A stretch of 64,000 bases of DNA from Nemertoderma westbladi (Eukaryota; Xenacoelomorpha; Nemertodermatida; Nemertodermatidae), in NCBI GenBank assembly GCA_032718475.1, contig JAUCBJ010007658.1, positions 1-64,000 of the forward strand. Direction: 5' to 3'. The translations under genes and the position numbers were made by a program. The notes under the pieces are model-generated. The model was not told the DNA's origin. It searched no databases and worked only from the letters and a program-made list of their open reading frames with translations. Positions within the stretch are counted from its first letter, which is position 1; the number at the start of each line of letters is the position of its first letter. This document shows, in pieces, positions 42,533 through 55,127 of this stretch.

Positions 42533-42533
42533 A

Positions 42534-42771
42534 ATGACTCATCGCTTAGGAATGTGACACCTAGGGTGTCATTGGCGCCAGACTGTCTGGGTGACACCTC
42601 CCAATTAGGCTAATTAGACCCTAACTGACGGGTGTCATCAATCAATTAGTACATTTAATCCCTAATCGGTGTCTTACGACTCCTAATTAGGGTTTAATTG
42701 ATTATCCTAATTAATCAGACTGTCTAGCGCCCTAACACCCAATGAGTCATGAGTGATGACTAACTGTCGCC
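42534..42771. mobile_element. MITE copy 1 (ATGACTCATYGC ends), inserted in gypsy RT
   Basis: A 238-bp non-coding element nearly identical to 46336-46590. Inverted ends share ATGACTCATCGC against ATGACTCATTGG; the right end extends to GGCGACAGTTAGTC. The interior is rich in CTAATTAG palindromes. Confidence 0.82.
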
Positions 42772-43299
42772 TGTGACACCTCTGCTCTTTTATTTATTGG
42801 TACTTATTTATTTATATTTAATTTTACTTTATTTAATTGATTTCTATTTTTAGAATTACCAATAAATAGCTTTATATATTATTTAGGGGTACTACTGTAA
42901 ATGACATCATTGTTGGAACCGCCCCTCAAGGACTTTCAACTCACTATACTTTGCCCTAAGGTATACTTAGCCCTAAGGTAGGACCTATACTAGTAACTAA
43001 TTACTCTATTGCGGCCCTCCTTTAAACAGTTAACACTTAAGAACCTAACTTATAGGCCCTCCATCTACAGTAATCCCCCTACTACTACTTCATCTTAGCA
43101 AGGTTAATTAATTTGAGTTGATATAGTACCTCAGAGGGCCCACTACAGTATAGGGGAATTATGGCCCCCATTCATTCTTTAATTCACTTATACGATGCTA
43201 TAAATTCACATTTTCAGGTTTTCTAGAGCGCTGATTCTAATGGAATACATTTCTAATATGCCAGATCATTGCTACTGTACTTGTATTTTTCAGCGTAAT

Positions 43300-43800
43300 T
43301 TGGCAAATTTTGGTGCTAGCACCAAATGTCCATGTTTGCTATGTCCAGTGCTGTTTTTAATGATACCATCGGATTCAGGACCTTCTTAAACCCGTATAAC
43401 GCAAGAAACAAGATGATACTATCTACTGATGAATTTGCTTATTTTCAAAAATTTGGTGCTGGCACAACGATTTTCACCCACCGGTGAAAAATACAAGTTT
43501 GAAAACTCTTGTGAAATTTTTACTGATTCCATTGAATTCAGAACCCTCAAAAACCCGTATAACTCAAGAAACAAGGTGACACAATCAATTGATATATTTG
43601 ATGGATTTCAAATTTTGGTGCTAGCACCACATTTTGCACCCACTTCCGAAAACTACAAGTTTGAGATTTCTTCTTCGATAATTATATATTCCATTGAATT
43701 CAGAACAGCCATAAACATCTAAAACGCAAGAAATAAATTGTCACAAGCAATTTTATCTATTGAATGGATTAACAAAAATTCGTGCTAGCACCAAAATTTG
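43300..43800. repeat. Tandem repeat of about 165 bp with GGTGCTAGCACC core
   Basis: The palindrome TGGTGCTAGCACCA or a close variant recurs at 43311, 43453, 43616 and 43781. Between them are shared blocks TACAAGTTTGA, TTCCATTGAATTCAGAAC and AACGCAAGAAA. The frame 43429-43722 is a by-product of this repeat. Confidence 0.82.
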
Positions 43801-44735
43801 CACAAAGCACCGAACAATACAACTTTATTTTTTTCACATTGGCCTCTGCGTTGCCATTTCCTTGTGGATGTTTTAGGGATGATGGGGACCAAGACAACCC
43901 CCACTTCTGGAAGAACTGCCGCATTTAATGGGGGTCCTTGATCCGATGTTAGTAGATTGGTTACCTCCATCATTGTAAAATGCCGTTGTAGAACTTTAAT
44001 AACGGGAATGCAGGTTGTGCTGTTCATTTTGTCGATGATACTATATCCAGAATACCGATCCGCATATATTAAATATTCTTGTCCACCGAAGAAAATAAAT
44101 CTGCACCCTGCAATAATTTGTTCAATATCATCGGTATAACCAGGCCAAAAAACAACTTGGCGAGCCCGTTGTTTAGTCCTCAGAACACCTTGATGACTTG
44201 AATGTAATCGTTCGAATATCAACTGAACAACTGTTGGGGGAATTACTATCCGATGACCTCGTAGTACAAGTCCTGAGTCTACGGAAAGCTCATGTTTAAA
44301 ATGCTCAAAAGTTGATGTGTACCCAGAATATGGCCCCTTGAAACCTTTCAATATTAGGTTTATAAGTTCGCCATATCTTGGATCGGTTTCGGCCATCGTC
44401 TTAAAATGTTCAAGAGTAAGATCAGGGATTTTCTCAACCAACCGAATTGTCAATATCACACTGGATGAAGTAAATATGCTCATTGACCACTGCTCACTAA
44501 CTATCTCAGCTTCATCTTCATCATCGGGTTCTGAGACTAGTGCTCGAGAAAGGGCATCTGGAATTAGGTGGGTTCTCCCTTGTTTCCATAGAACTTTGAA
44601 ACTATAACCAGTTAATTTGGTTCTGTAATTGGCTATTCTAAAATTTTCTATCTCTCCAATGCCATAATTATTAAAAAGAGACACCAGTGGTTTGTGGTCA
44701 GTTATTACAGTAAAACATGGTAGACCCGAGACGTA
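43785..44735 (-). pseudogene. Ty3/gypsy RNase H end and integrase fragment
   Basis: On the minus strand: TVITDHKPLVSLF and HLIPDALSRA (RNase H end), then the integrase zinc head (HSSHQGVLRTKQRARQVVFWPGYTDDIEQIIAGC, its final CxxC partner lost), catalytic D in YADRYSGY and D in TSDQGPP. The sequence then degenerates before the catalytic Glu. The orientation is opposite to the RT fragment at 41.9 kb, so they come from an inversion or two insertions. Confidence 0.87.
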
Positions 44736-44883
44736 TATATGTACGTTTCAAAATTAATCTTTCAAATTCGTCATTGGGCAAATTATTTTGGTTTTCTAAA
44801 TAAATTAGAGATTTTCTAAATTTTTCCTCGCCGTTTAGAAACTTTTCACAGCGGACATTTTGAAAAAAAAACTCTGAATACAC

Positions 44884-46335
44884 AAGATGAAAAAATCCTC
44901 CGTTAATCCTCCGCCGGGCCTATGATAGGGGCCTACTGTTGGACACTGACACTGTTGTAGCTACCGGTACAGATATTTTTGCAAGAATTTAATGGTTTCG
45001 GCTGTTTGGTACCGGTAGACTGGTATGTCTTCTTCTGTTGTAGGTACAGGTACTGGTATTTTTGCAAGAATTGAATGCAGACAGAATGTCTTCCGTCACT
45101 CTGTTGGTTGCACCGGTGTCACCTATCTGCCCAATACATCTGTAGGCAGTTCAGCAGTGGGCCTATATCATCGTAAGACGTTCAACGTTAAATAGAGAAC
45201 ATGACAACTTGTGTTGAACTTGTACTAAATTGGATCAGAATATTGGCAATTTATTTTTAGGTTTATTTTTTAGAGGCCAATACCAATACACTATTTAGGC
45301 TTACTTCGTAGGGCTTAGTCCGATCTTCCTATGTGCTATTTTAATTTAGCATAATTTAGTCGGAACTACTTTTTAATTTTGTTTGTTTAGGCGTATATCT
45401 TTTAAGAGTTTTACTATTTACTACCGATATAATTTTTTGTTGATATGCTATTAAATTAAATTAGATTTTAGTTTTTGTTTTTTATTTCTGGTGAGTTAAT
45501 TAAATATAATATTTTTCGGATTTTTAACGTGTTTTATTTTTTACACATTGTGTAATAAACCATAATGCTGTAATGCAATAAGCTATACACAATTAGAATG
45601 AACTATTTACTGTGTTACATATTATTCATACGCCATATTATATCTGTATTAAGTGTGTCAATCAGTCCATCCCCATTGCAATATTACATTTACAGTATGT
45701 TTTCATATTATCATTCAGAAGTTAAAATTAATATAGTAAATATTAATTTATCGTAATATAACGTAATGCAGTATGCAGTAAAAAATCCGCAATAATAAAT
45801 ACACTTGTAAAGTAAAGCTTTTTGCGTTTTATTATGTAAATCTTTATCTGTTACTTTTAATGATTTTAATTATTCTATATAATTAATTATAATTGGCAAG
45901 CTGCATTGAATAAATTTATGGAAATTTTTTTTTTTCTGATCTGTCATGTAGAATAGCATCTTTAGGCACCTTTATATTCCAAATTATAGCCAAAACCAAA
46001 CAATTTTGAAAGGCTGGGAGTGATAAATCGAAGAGTTGTCCGAAAATGGTAACACCCCCCCCCCCCCCCCCCCTTACATTATTAAAATAAAATAAAGATA
46101 CAAAAAAAGGTTAAGCATTTGTGGTAACCATTGAGCATTTAATCATTAAAAATTTTAGTCAAATAAGGATGTAATAGTAATAGGCCTAAAATCAATTCCG
46201 AATACAGTATTATACTATATAAGCGTGTACTAAAGTTTCAGCCATTCAGCGTCACACTTCTCCCCCTGTGCTTCTCCCCGCGTGCTTCTCTATATGGTTG
46301 GACGTTACAAACCCTTCTCGGAGTATGGGCGGCTC
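44884..46335. other. AT-rich region without genes
   Basis: No coding frame of note. Includes a pure 19-base C run at 46055-46073, similar to the one at 41289. Confidence 0.5.
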
Positions 46336-46590
46336 GGCGACAGTTAGTCCTCACTCATGACTCATCGCTTAGGAATGTGACACCTAGGGTGACATTGGCG
46401 CCAGACTGTCTGGGTGACTCCTCCCAATTAGGCTAATTAGACTCTAATTGACGGGTGTCATCAATTAATTAGTACAATTAATCCCTAATAGGTGTCTTAC
46501 GACTCCTAATTAGGGTTTAATTGATTATCCTAATTAATCAGACTGTCTAGCGCCCTAACACGCAATGAGTCATGACTGATGACTGATAAA
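46336..46590. mobile_element. MITE copy 2
   Basis: Same element as 42534-42771, with the full left end GGCGACAGTTAGTC followed by CTCACTCATGACTCATCGC. Its right end differs slightly (ATGACTGATGACTGA). Confidence 0.8.
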
Positions 46591-46595
46591 ATCAT

Positions 46596-46755
46596 ATATA
46601 GAGAGGATATTGACAATTAAAGAATTACTATTAAATAGCATCCCAGATCTGTATGCATGAGAGTTACCCTAATTCTACCGCTAGCTTTCCATAATGTCAC
46701 CATGGCAACAACCACGCTAGAATTAGAAGTGAGTTAAAAGAACAATAAAGAAGGC
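46596..46755 (+). repeat. Fragment of the BEL-B spacer, inverted
   Basis: Matches the complement of 53944-54100 (TTGACAATTAAAGAATTACT, CATCCCAGATCTGTATGCAT, CACCATGGCAACAACCACG). It abuts the MITE, so a piece of a BEL-B element once lay here. The following stretch to 47,750 shows no gene. Confidence 0.75.
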
Positions 46756-47754
46756 AATGGTTGCAGATTGTATACATACTATAGGGCCACCCTAATTCAT
46801 AACATTTTAAACACTAATGATTGCATATATCTATTAAATTTAGTGGTTGTTATATTGAGGCAATATATTATTAGTTATTTAATATGTAATTTGTTTTGTT
46901 TTTTTTTTAACCAAAGGCACATGCAGTTAGTAATTACGATAGTTGTGCTATTAGTTTGATTGGTGATGGGATTGCTGATTACTAAAGTTTATAATTATTT
47001 TTATCTCATTTAATTAAATGAGATATGTGTATTTTTTGTTGTATCTTTTGAACATGTATATTTCAAACAGTCCACCTTTGGGACAGCCAAACATTTGGGG
47101 AATGGCTGTCTAAACCGTTAGGCCGTCAGCAACGCAGGGAAAGATGTCCACGACACACTAAGCACCCTCTTTAAATTCGCCCGCGCGCCCGTTCGAAATG
47201 CTCCACCCTTGCCATACAGCGCCCACTTCAGAGGAAGGTAAGACTTTGTTTGACCCCCTTGCCCTCGCCCACTGTTTGAGCCCGAAATATTTGATCAGGC
47301 AAGGAGCATTTCTGCTATCGGCACATGCTTGGCCTAGGGCTTACTAATATCCTACCGCGCCTTGCCACGTACTGATAGGTATTTACTGCTAACCACCGCA
47401 GTAACAAAGTTCTAGAATCAAATTAGTATACCAGATCAGCTAACGTATGGTAGCAATTAACACCTATTCTCTTATCTTACAACCAGAATCTGGTATTAGT
47501 GCCGATCACGGGTGTAGTTACTAACACCGTAATTGCCCGTATATAAACCATATAAATCACACCGCGGCAAGTTTACGGTATTTAGGTCAGGTATTCTAGG
47601 TCATTGATCAAGAAAACTTGCCACCTCCATGCAGCATAAAGGAGGTGCCACCTGTAGCTGCATAGACCCTCTTACTAGGGCAAATCTGGTCCTGTAACTA
47701 GGACCCCTTCGTTCTGGGATAAGGACGCCCTTGGTCCTGGATTAAGGACCCATA

Positions 47755-47995
47755 TACTTGGCTGCAGGGGTATATGGCCTGACCAGGCAGATGGTGATCT
47801 ACCAATGGCTGGTCAGGAGTAGAGTGTTCTCATGTCCACTCTGAGAGCACTTCACTGCGACCTGCACCTGGCAGCAAGGGTACAGGGCATGACCCAGCAG
47901 ATGAGCTGCAACAGCCAATGGTGGGTCATGTGCGCCAGAGTAGATATGGGTGATGGGCCTCATATCTGACTCCATTGCGACACCCACCCTGTGGA
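47755..47995 (+). repeat. LINE-B 5' region with two diverged monomers
   Basis: Two consecutive units of about 115-120 bp resemble each other (TTGGCTGCAGGGGTATATGGCC / CTGGCAGCAAGGGTACAGGGC; CACTGCGACCTGCAC / CATTGCGACACCCACC). They sit immediately ahead of the ORF start, where promoter monomers are found in some LINEs. Confidence 0.6.
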
Positions 47996-50733
47996 ATGGC
48001 AAACCAGGGTGTGGTATTTGCCCCGAGAGCTGACTCGGCAAAAAAGCACCCCCCAACCCCCACTATGGATTACATTAGCAATGCGGAGGTCCGGCCACTA
48101 GAGGCCAGTGGAATTACCGGACACAATCGGCCTCACAGGCGTCAGTTAACTCCTGACCGGCTGCCTGTCTCACCCCCTACTGGAGAGAGAGCAGCCAACA
48201 ATTCTTTGAGTCCCTTTCCTGATGACCTTTCTGGCCCAAACCCTGGGTCACCAGGAAGGCCAGATTGTGATGGGGAGAGGGATTCTGGAGTTGGAGGCTA
48301 CTCTCATGTTCCACCCCGACCAACAAAGCCATTGGTGAATCTGAGGCAAGTCACAAGACTAGCCTCAGTAAACACCCTAACACTCGGGTCCCCAATGCGA
48401 CAAGGTGAGCTGACTGCCTTGGCAGATAAGCTTTCTCTTAGCGCAGTGGGTGTTCAAGAGCACCGAATGCAGACTGGACAGACTGATGAGGTTCTGATTA
48501 AGGACATGGGGGGCGGTTGGCGACTCGCCCTCGCGTCAGCAGATGATAGTGGCAATGGTGGAATTGGTCTATTGATGAATCCAACTGCACATGCAGCATT
48601 GGACAAAATAGACCAAATCTCTAACCGCATCATCCGTTGCCACTTCTCATGTTCTGGAAGACTGGCTAAGAAGTTTCCTAAGGTGGTTCTGATTGTGTGC
48701 TACTCTCCAACTAGTGTTGCCCCTGTAGAGGAGGTGGAAAATTTCTACCACAATCTACAAGCAGCTACTGATGGAGTGGATCAGCATGCATTCTTAACAT
48801 TCCTGGGAGACTTTAATGCAAGTCTGCATCAATCACCTACATCGCCCTGGGTCTATAGCAATAGTGTTAACCGAAATTCTGTCCATCTTCAGGATTTTAT
48901 CTCTGGAAATGGATTGTTTTCGGCTGGAACCCAGTTCAAGAAGCGAACTGGAAAGCTATGGACTCATAGTGGACCCAGTGGTCACAAGTCCCAGATAGAC
49001 CATATTCTGTTTCGTAGGAAATACAGGAGCTCTATACAAGACTGTAATGCATTTACACTTCGACCCTTCTCCAGTGATCACCGCCTTATTGTGGCCAAGG
49101 TAAGACTTAGTCTGCGTGCTAGCAGAACAACGAAATCTGCCTTGCCGCGGCATGACTGGTCCTCTCTGTTGCAACAGCCAAGTGTGAGATCCAGCTTCAC
49201 ACTACAGCTGAGCAACAGGTATGAGGCTCTTGCCTCTGAGGCGGCAGATCACTGTGAGGGCTATACTGCCTTTACAGAAGCAGTTAAGTTAGCAGCTGCA
49301 GAAACAGTTCCTGTATACCCTCGAAACAGGAAAAGGGCCCCCTGGACTGACAACAAAATTCAGAAGTGCCGAAATGACCTTCATAAGGCGCAGAAAGAGT
49401 CCCGACTCAAACAGACTACAGCGGCCAAGAATGCAGTTAAGGCTGCATCTAGGTCCCTGAACAGGCAGTACTCTGCTAATCTACAGGAGCTAATAAACCA
49501 ACAGGTTGATGCCATCAATGATGCTGACGACAGCAGGCAATCATCCCAGGCATGGAAATCGATCAATCTGCTTACTGGGCGGAAAAGCCAACCAACCACC
49601 AAGGTTAAGGCTGAATCACCAGCCGATCGCCTCAATGGTTGGAAAGCCCACTTTGAAAAGCTCCTCAATAATGACAGGGTATTGCCTGATAACTTTATAG
49701 AAGTAAAAGTGTCTGAGTCTGTACTCCCAGATATTCCCATTGGCGATATCTCCTTTGCAGAAGTGAAGGCTGCTGCAAAGAGCATTAAGACCAATCGTGC
49801 CAGTGGAGTAGATGGTGTTCCCCCTGAGGTCTTTAAAATACCTGAGTGTTTAAAGCTCATCTATCCCATCATAGTAGACATGTACCGAACAACAAGAGTC
49901 CCACAAGAAATGAAAACAAATAAGTTGGTGCCAGTTCCCAAGAAGGGCAACCTAACACTCTATGGTTCTTTTCGGGGAATCTCATTGATCTCGATTGCTG
50001 CAAAGCTATACAATAGGATTCTATTAAATCGCATCAGGGATCCCATTGAGAGACTGCTCCGTGGAAATCAGAATGGGTTCCGTAAAGGTCGTGGGACCAT
50101 GGAGCCCATTTTGGCACTTAGAAGGATAATTGAAGAGTTATCAAAAAAGAAAGACAGGCATCTGGCTGTTATCTTTGTTGACTTCTTCAAGGCCTTTGAT
50201 TCAGTCTCTCGCTCACGTATGTTCAGCATACTTTCATTATATGGGATTCCTGATGAAATTATTGCAGCAATCAGATCAGTATACGATGGTTCGACAACAT
50301 TTGTGTCTACTGTTGACGGTGACACAGAACCATTTGAAGTGTTATGGGGCGTCCTCCAAGGAGACACACTTGCACCATTCTTGTTCATTATTGTGGTTGA
50401 CTATGTTCTACGCATGTCCTTAGATCATTATAATGATGATGGGGTGATGATAACTCCACCTACTGGCTCCAGAAGTCGAGGAAATCCTGCCAAGTACCTA
50501 ACTGATCTAGACTTTGCTGATGACTTAGGAGTACTCTCAGAATCATTAGAGGGAGCCCAACGGCTCCTCAGCTCATTAGAACATGCTGCTTCTAGTGTTG
50601 GTCTTTTTATTAACTCCAGAAAGACCAAAATTCTGACAGTTAACTTTGAAAGTCCTCAGCAAGTCTCTGATCGGATGAGCATAAGCTCAAAGGATGGTAT
50701 GCTTGAGCATGTGGACGACTTCTGTTACCTGGG
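47996..50733 (+). CDS. LINE-B ORF2: APE endonuclease and reverse transcriptase, 3' end lost
   Basis: A long uninterrupted frame of about 910 codons. ATG 47996 is preferred over the upstream TTG. The endonuclease shows LASVNTLTLGS, VGVQEHR with the catalytic Glu, FLGDFNASL, SQIDHILF and SSDHRLIVAK, so its key residues are intact. The RT shows VPVPKKGNLTLYGSFRGISL, FVDFFKAFDS (A), LQGDTLAPFLF (B) and LDFADDLGVLS (C). The protein nicks DNA and copies its own RNA at the nick. The frame is cut after DDFCYLG by the LTR of BEL-B copy 2 at 50734; the C-terminal domain is not found on the far side. It is related to LINE-A but much better preserved. An N-terminal 100 residues rich in Pro and Ser are unassigned. 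Clade not assigned. Confidence 0.92.
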
Positions 50734-51891
50734 AGTTCGCGCTTTTAGACCTTAGGCAGTTTAACCCGCCTAATTTAGGTGTCTTTTAGTTTGTAAATCG
50801 ACTTTAGCCTACGACGAGTATTTGATACACTACATTAGCCGAAGCCAGCCTATGCGCGATCATTCACCCGCTGGATATACCCGGGAGACTGGATTCGGGG
50901 GCTCTGACCTTATTGCGGTGTAGGCCTACTGTATTATTCGATTGATCGTTAATATATAATCTCTGACAATATTATTCACTTTCGGGAAATATTAACAGTT
51001 CCTTTAGGACGTGGCGCTCTAAATATATAAACAGAGCTATGACTTACACTAAACACAACGGGATGGCTTATGATTCACGTATAAGGCGCATTCTTTAGGA
51101 GATGCTTTGTTATCTGTCCCAATCATGCACACTACCGGTACCGCACAATACTGCACACTGATCTGCCGACCTTTACTAATTTTAGTCACATATAAAGAGA
51201 ATAGCAATTGACCCATGTAGTGCCTATGAAATAGCATTAGATTCACTCCAAAACCAATATCATATAAGTCGCAATTGCTATATGTAACCGGTCTCTTACC
51301 TTCAGTATATCAAGAAGATGGGGTTTTATAATTATTTATCGATATTATCCAAATATAACGATATTCCATCAACAGATACAATTAATAACCGACAGTAAAT
51401 AGCAGTAAAATAATGCGGTGTGTATATAATGCAGTTGACAGGCAGGATAACAGTTATACGTTCCGGTAATCAAAGCCGTTCTAATGTTTTGGCTAAAGTC
51501 TGAAACAGAATAATTCCATAGCCGATGTTCATGGCATCAGGAAAACCAACACACTGAAACCTGTGGGCTGTTGTAGGCAGCTTTCAACACAAAGAGAAAT
51601 AGCTCTCATTGGCAGAACTCCAGATTCTATAGGTTCCACGAACGTCTAAATGCCAAACCTCCCTAGCCTTTGCAGCCCATAGCCAACACAAGGCTAAATC
51701 GCTCTGATTGGTCGATCATTGTTCTGATTGGTTAATCGAACAGAACAAAGAGGCCATACGTACAGCAAATCGGCCAATCAGCCAGCAGAATGCATCACTC
51801 GAGCAAGGCAGTTTTAGAGTATTTGAGCGCATTGAGGGAAAACTGGATTGCGGAGAAAAAGGGCCAGTTACATCCCGCAAAAGCTTTTACA
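50734..51891 (-). repeat. BEL-B copy 2 3' LTR (1,158 bp)
   Basis: Runs from AGTTCGCGCTTTTAGACC (TG changed to AG at the tip) to AAAGCTTTTACA, then the GGAGCGG tract on the minus strand. The reading frame at 51708-51923 lies wholly in the LTR and is repeated at 61097, so it is not a gene. Confidence 0.88.
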
Positions 51892-51949
51892 CCGCTCCCA
51901 GAAAATGGGATTTAATTCTATAAAATATAAAAAATCACAGTTTCTAAAA

Positions 51950-52230
51950 TATAAAAATACTCTAAACAGTTAGTCTTTCTTGCGCGGACGGCGTTTACGC
52001 AGTTTTTTGAGGCTAGCGAGAGTCCTTTTCTCTTTGGGGCGAGCCACTTTACTAGGAGGGCTATAACTCCTGGGCGAAGGGTGCAATACAATTGCATCAG
52101 AAGGTTAGGGTTACGGTCGGTGTCTCATCCATTTCGATATGCTTCTCCTCGAGCTGATTTTCCTCCGCTTGTCGTTGGATGTGTCCGTCCAAAAATTCTC
52201 GCGGAGAATAGGGTCGTCCAAGTTCGATAA
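51950..52230 (-). pseudogene. BEL-B copy 2 acc2-like remnant
   Basis: Same basic tail as in copy 1 (KRTLASLKKLRKRR), with about 230 bp deleted relative to copy 1 between the tail and the acidic segment. It opens directly after the position of the acc1 TAA (complement of TTA at 52235-52245), in the same frame as acc1, as in copy 1. Confidence 0.5.
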
Positions 52231-52239
52231 CTTCTTAGA

Positions 52240-53492
52240 GATTCTGGATTTCCCGATCGAACTGAGATAAAGTTACTTTGTTTACCGCTTGGACCTGCTA
52301 GTGCAATTTACGTTTATCTGAACAAGCGTAGGTTCCTTTTCTGATCTTTTGTAGAATAGCGTCTAACGCGCTTGGCACAACGCTCTCCTCCACTCTGGTG
52401 ACAGGTTGTATCGGTGTTAAACCGGGACGATGGCAAGGGTCAAACGGCGACATTAAATGTCCGCATCCCAATCCGGCTAGGTAGGATGGGCTAATATCTA
52501 GGAAGACCACAACCGGGGTGCCACCGACTAACTGTTCAGGTAACACTAGATCTTTGAACAGTGAGTACAGCTCGGGAGGATCCGTCATACTAATAGGATC
52601 AAGAGTCTGAGGTCTCACTAGGGAATGAGGAGGTCTGATCGAGTATTCCGGAACTCTGATCATTGGTTTATTTAAGGATCGTCTGAGTCGAACGAGCGTA
52701 GGTGATACGTCAAACAAATTTCGCTCGAAACTCCCGTAAGTATAGCGAGTAAAACCGTGTTTAGTGCAACGTCTCCGCGGATGTTTAGGTCTTTCCGTTT
52801 GTTGGTTGGGTCTAGGGCACCCATCGCAATAATACCAAAGACGCACGTCTTGTAGGGGAAACGCGAGTGATCTCTCTCCAGTTCACAACACTCCCCCATC
52901 TGCTCGAAGCCATCCGGTACAACAGGTAGCGGTCGATCGGCGGTAAGATATATCATAGTGGAACAGAGCCGCTTGAGTTCCACCATGCGGTCATGATGTA
53001 TACCTTGAGGATATCGAGTTTCTAGATTCTGTTGACTGGTAATATTGAGATATGTTTCTCTCAAGAATTCCAGATATTTGTTGAAGTCGCTGCGTTTATC
53101 CGGCTCTTCAACATCTTCACTTTCGAGTCGGTTTCGAATAGAATTTTCGTGTTCGAGTCTCAGTTTATCGTTCCGCTTCCGCTGGGTATGATATTTAAAT
53201 AAAACCATTTCCCTTTCGGTGTCTATATCGTCCGTATCGTGTAGGTCGATAGGATGACCAGTAGTTAAGAAGTCCATATACGTACCATTACGATGCGTAT
53301 AGCGAGCGGTGAATTTTCTATAGTCCAACTCACGCGTGAGCTGCTCTTGGGACATTGGCGGTTCGATATAACGACCATCGTCCTCCGCAGCAGTTGGACC
53401 AGCATCGCCGCGTATTAAGCTATCAACAAACGCCTGCAACGGTAGAGTATATCTCCCCTGACACCAAGATCATCTTCTATCAACTCAGTCAT
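52240..53492 (-). pseudogene. acc1 of BEL-B copy 2
   Basis: ATG at 53492 (MTELIEDD). One-base shifts near 53455 and 52870 and a TAG near 52298 break it into frames. Recognisable parts: FVDSLIRGD, MSQEQLTRELDYRKFTARY, RPLPVVPDGF, YYCDGC...RRCTKHGFTRY and LYSLFKDLVLPEQL. Cys and His of the C-x2-C...C-x2-H site are all retained. It matches copy 1 closely and BEL-A acc1 more distantly. Confidence 0.82.
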
Positions 53493-53499
53493 ATCTGCT

Positions 53500-55127
53500 A
53501 TATGAGTTTATTAATATTATAATGAGTTTATATTTAGGCTAGCGGGCGTCGCTGCCTACCCCTCTCTGCCCCCGGACAGTGCAAGATCCTCAGCGCTGGT
53601 GTACTTTCGCCGATGTGCCTATCGCCAACGTCGTAGCTGCACAACGACCACAACAACCAGCACGAGTCACTCCACCGTCCGTCCCAAAGGCTTAGATATA
53701 CTTCAGGTTCTTACTGGAGAGTTAGGGCTACTTTCACAATTGCGACTCGCTACTGTAAACACACTTTAGTAGTAACATTCACCTATAAACGCACAAATTC
53801 CACACAACTGTCACAAACCGCACATATTCGGGCCATTTGTCCTTTAGTCAGTGCCTTCCAGAATGCCACGTTATTATTGGGTATCCTGGGATACTAGCAA
53901 TGTGCTATTTTATTCCTTATGCTATTCAATGGGGCAAGCCTTTATTGTTCTTTTAACTCACTTCTAATTCTAGCGTGGTTGTTGCCATGGTGACATTATG
54001 GAAAGCTAGCGGTAGAATTAGGGTAATTCTCATGCATACAGATCTGGGATGCTATTTAATAGTAATTCTTTAATTGTCAATATTCCTCTTTATACATGAT
54101 TTTATGAATTTTGTCGGCTATTGACTATATATTGGAGATTCTCGCACACTAATATACTTAATAGGGTGAATCTCCGCTCCCATGATCTATTAATTAATGG
54201 AATTTTGGGAATGTTATAAATTGTATAAAATAACAATTTATCAAATTCATTAAAAGATATGAATTTAAATTTATTCCCGTAAATTTTATTATTTAATATT
54301 AAATAGACACAATTTTATTCCAGAGCATGTCTGGGGACTGGGATCCTTGATTCTAGGAAATTTGTCCTTTTAAGAGTATCGGTAAGTGCTACGATATCTT
54401 AATTGACTAGAATTTTAAAGGATCTGAAATTTGACAGATTTTGTAAATATTAATAATTAATATTTAGGATGGGCACCAGTTTATTCCAGAACTTGTCTGG
54501 GGACGTTAACCACTGATTCTAGAATTTGCCTTTCAAGTATATCGGTGGGTGCCGCGATATCTTAATCGACTAGAATTGCAGATGGTCAAAGGGTTTAACA
54601 GATTTATTTTGCGTTATACGCTACTGTTAAAGGGACATCACGCTACTATATGTATTATTTAATATACGGTATGAGAGCAATATCGCACGAAGCAATGTCA
54701 GTGAGAAGAGGCAAGTCGTTTCCAAGGTCTACCCAGAGCTTGGTTTAGCCGAGACACGAGGATCTGAACTTTGCATTCCTAATACTCTGCTTACCAATAA
54801 TACTTGAATATAGTAGGAGCTTTATTGTACTTTAATAAGTACGGATATTTCATCTTACTGTAGTCACGTATTTATAATGTAATACGGACAGTAAGGAAAG
54901 AGAAAAATAATTATTTCTCGCCGTCGCACTAAATATAATATACAGGTAATTAAGTAATAAACGCTAATATATATTGCACTAATCTACTAAATAATCGCTA
55001 AAATAACATTCTACTAAATAAAATTAAAGAAAACGATTATAATAAAATTACATAATAATACATACATAATATAAAATAATAAAAATAAATATAAAATAAT
55101 ATAGTCACACACCCACTCCGTATGTTG
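53500..55127 (-). other. BEL-B copy 2 pol-acc1 spacer
   Basis: Non-coding; corresponds to 25931-27243 but carries about 400 bp (53632-54030) that copy 1 lacks. Part of that extra stretch is the sequence found inverted at 46.6 kb, so copy 1 probably lost it. Both hairpin modules are present. Confidence 0.7.

Noticed and set aside
43429-43722. 97-residue open frame
   Set aside because: It lies within the 165-bp tandem repeat and its sequence is the repeat translated.
51708-51923. Open frame repeated at 61097-61369
   Set aside because: Both are the same LTR segment; the identity is explained by LTR homology and not by a conserved protein.
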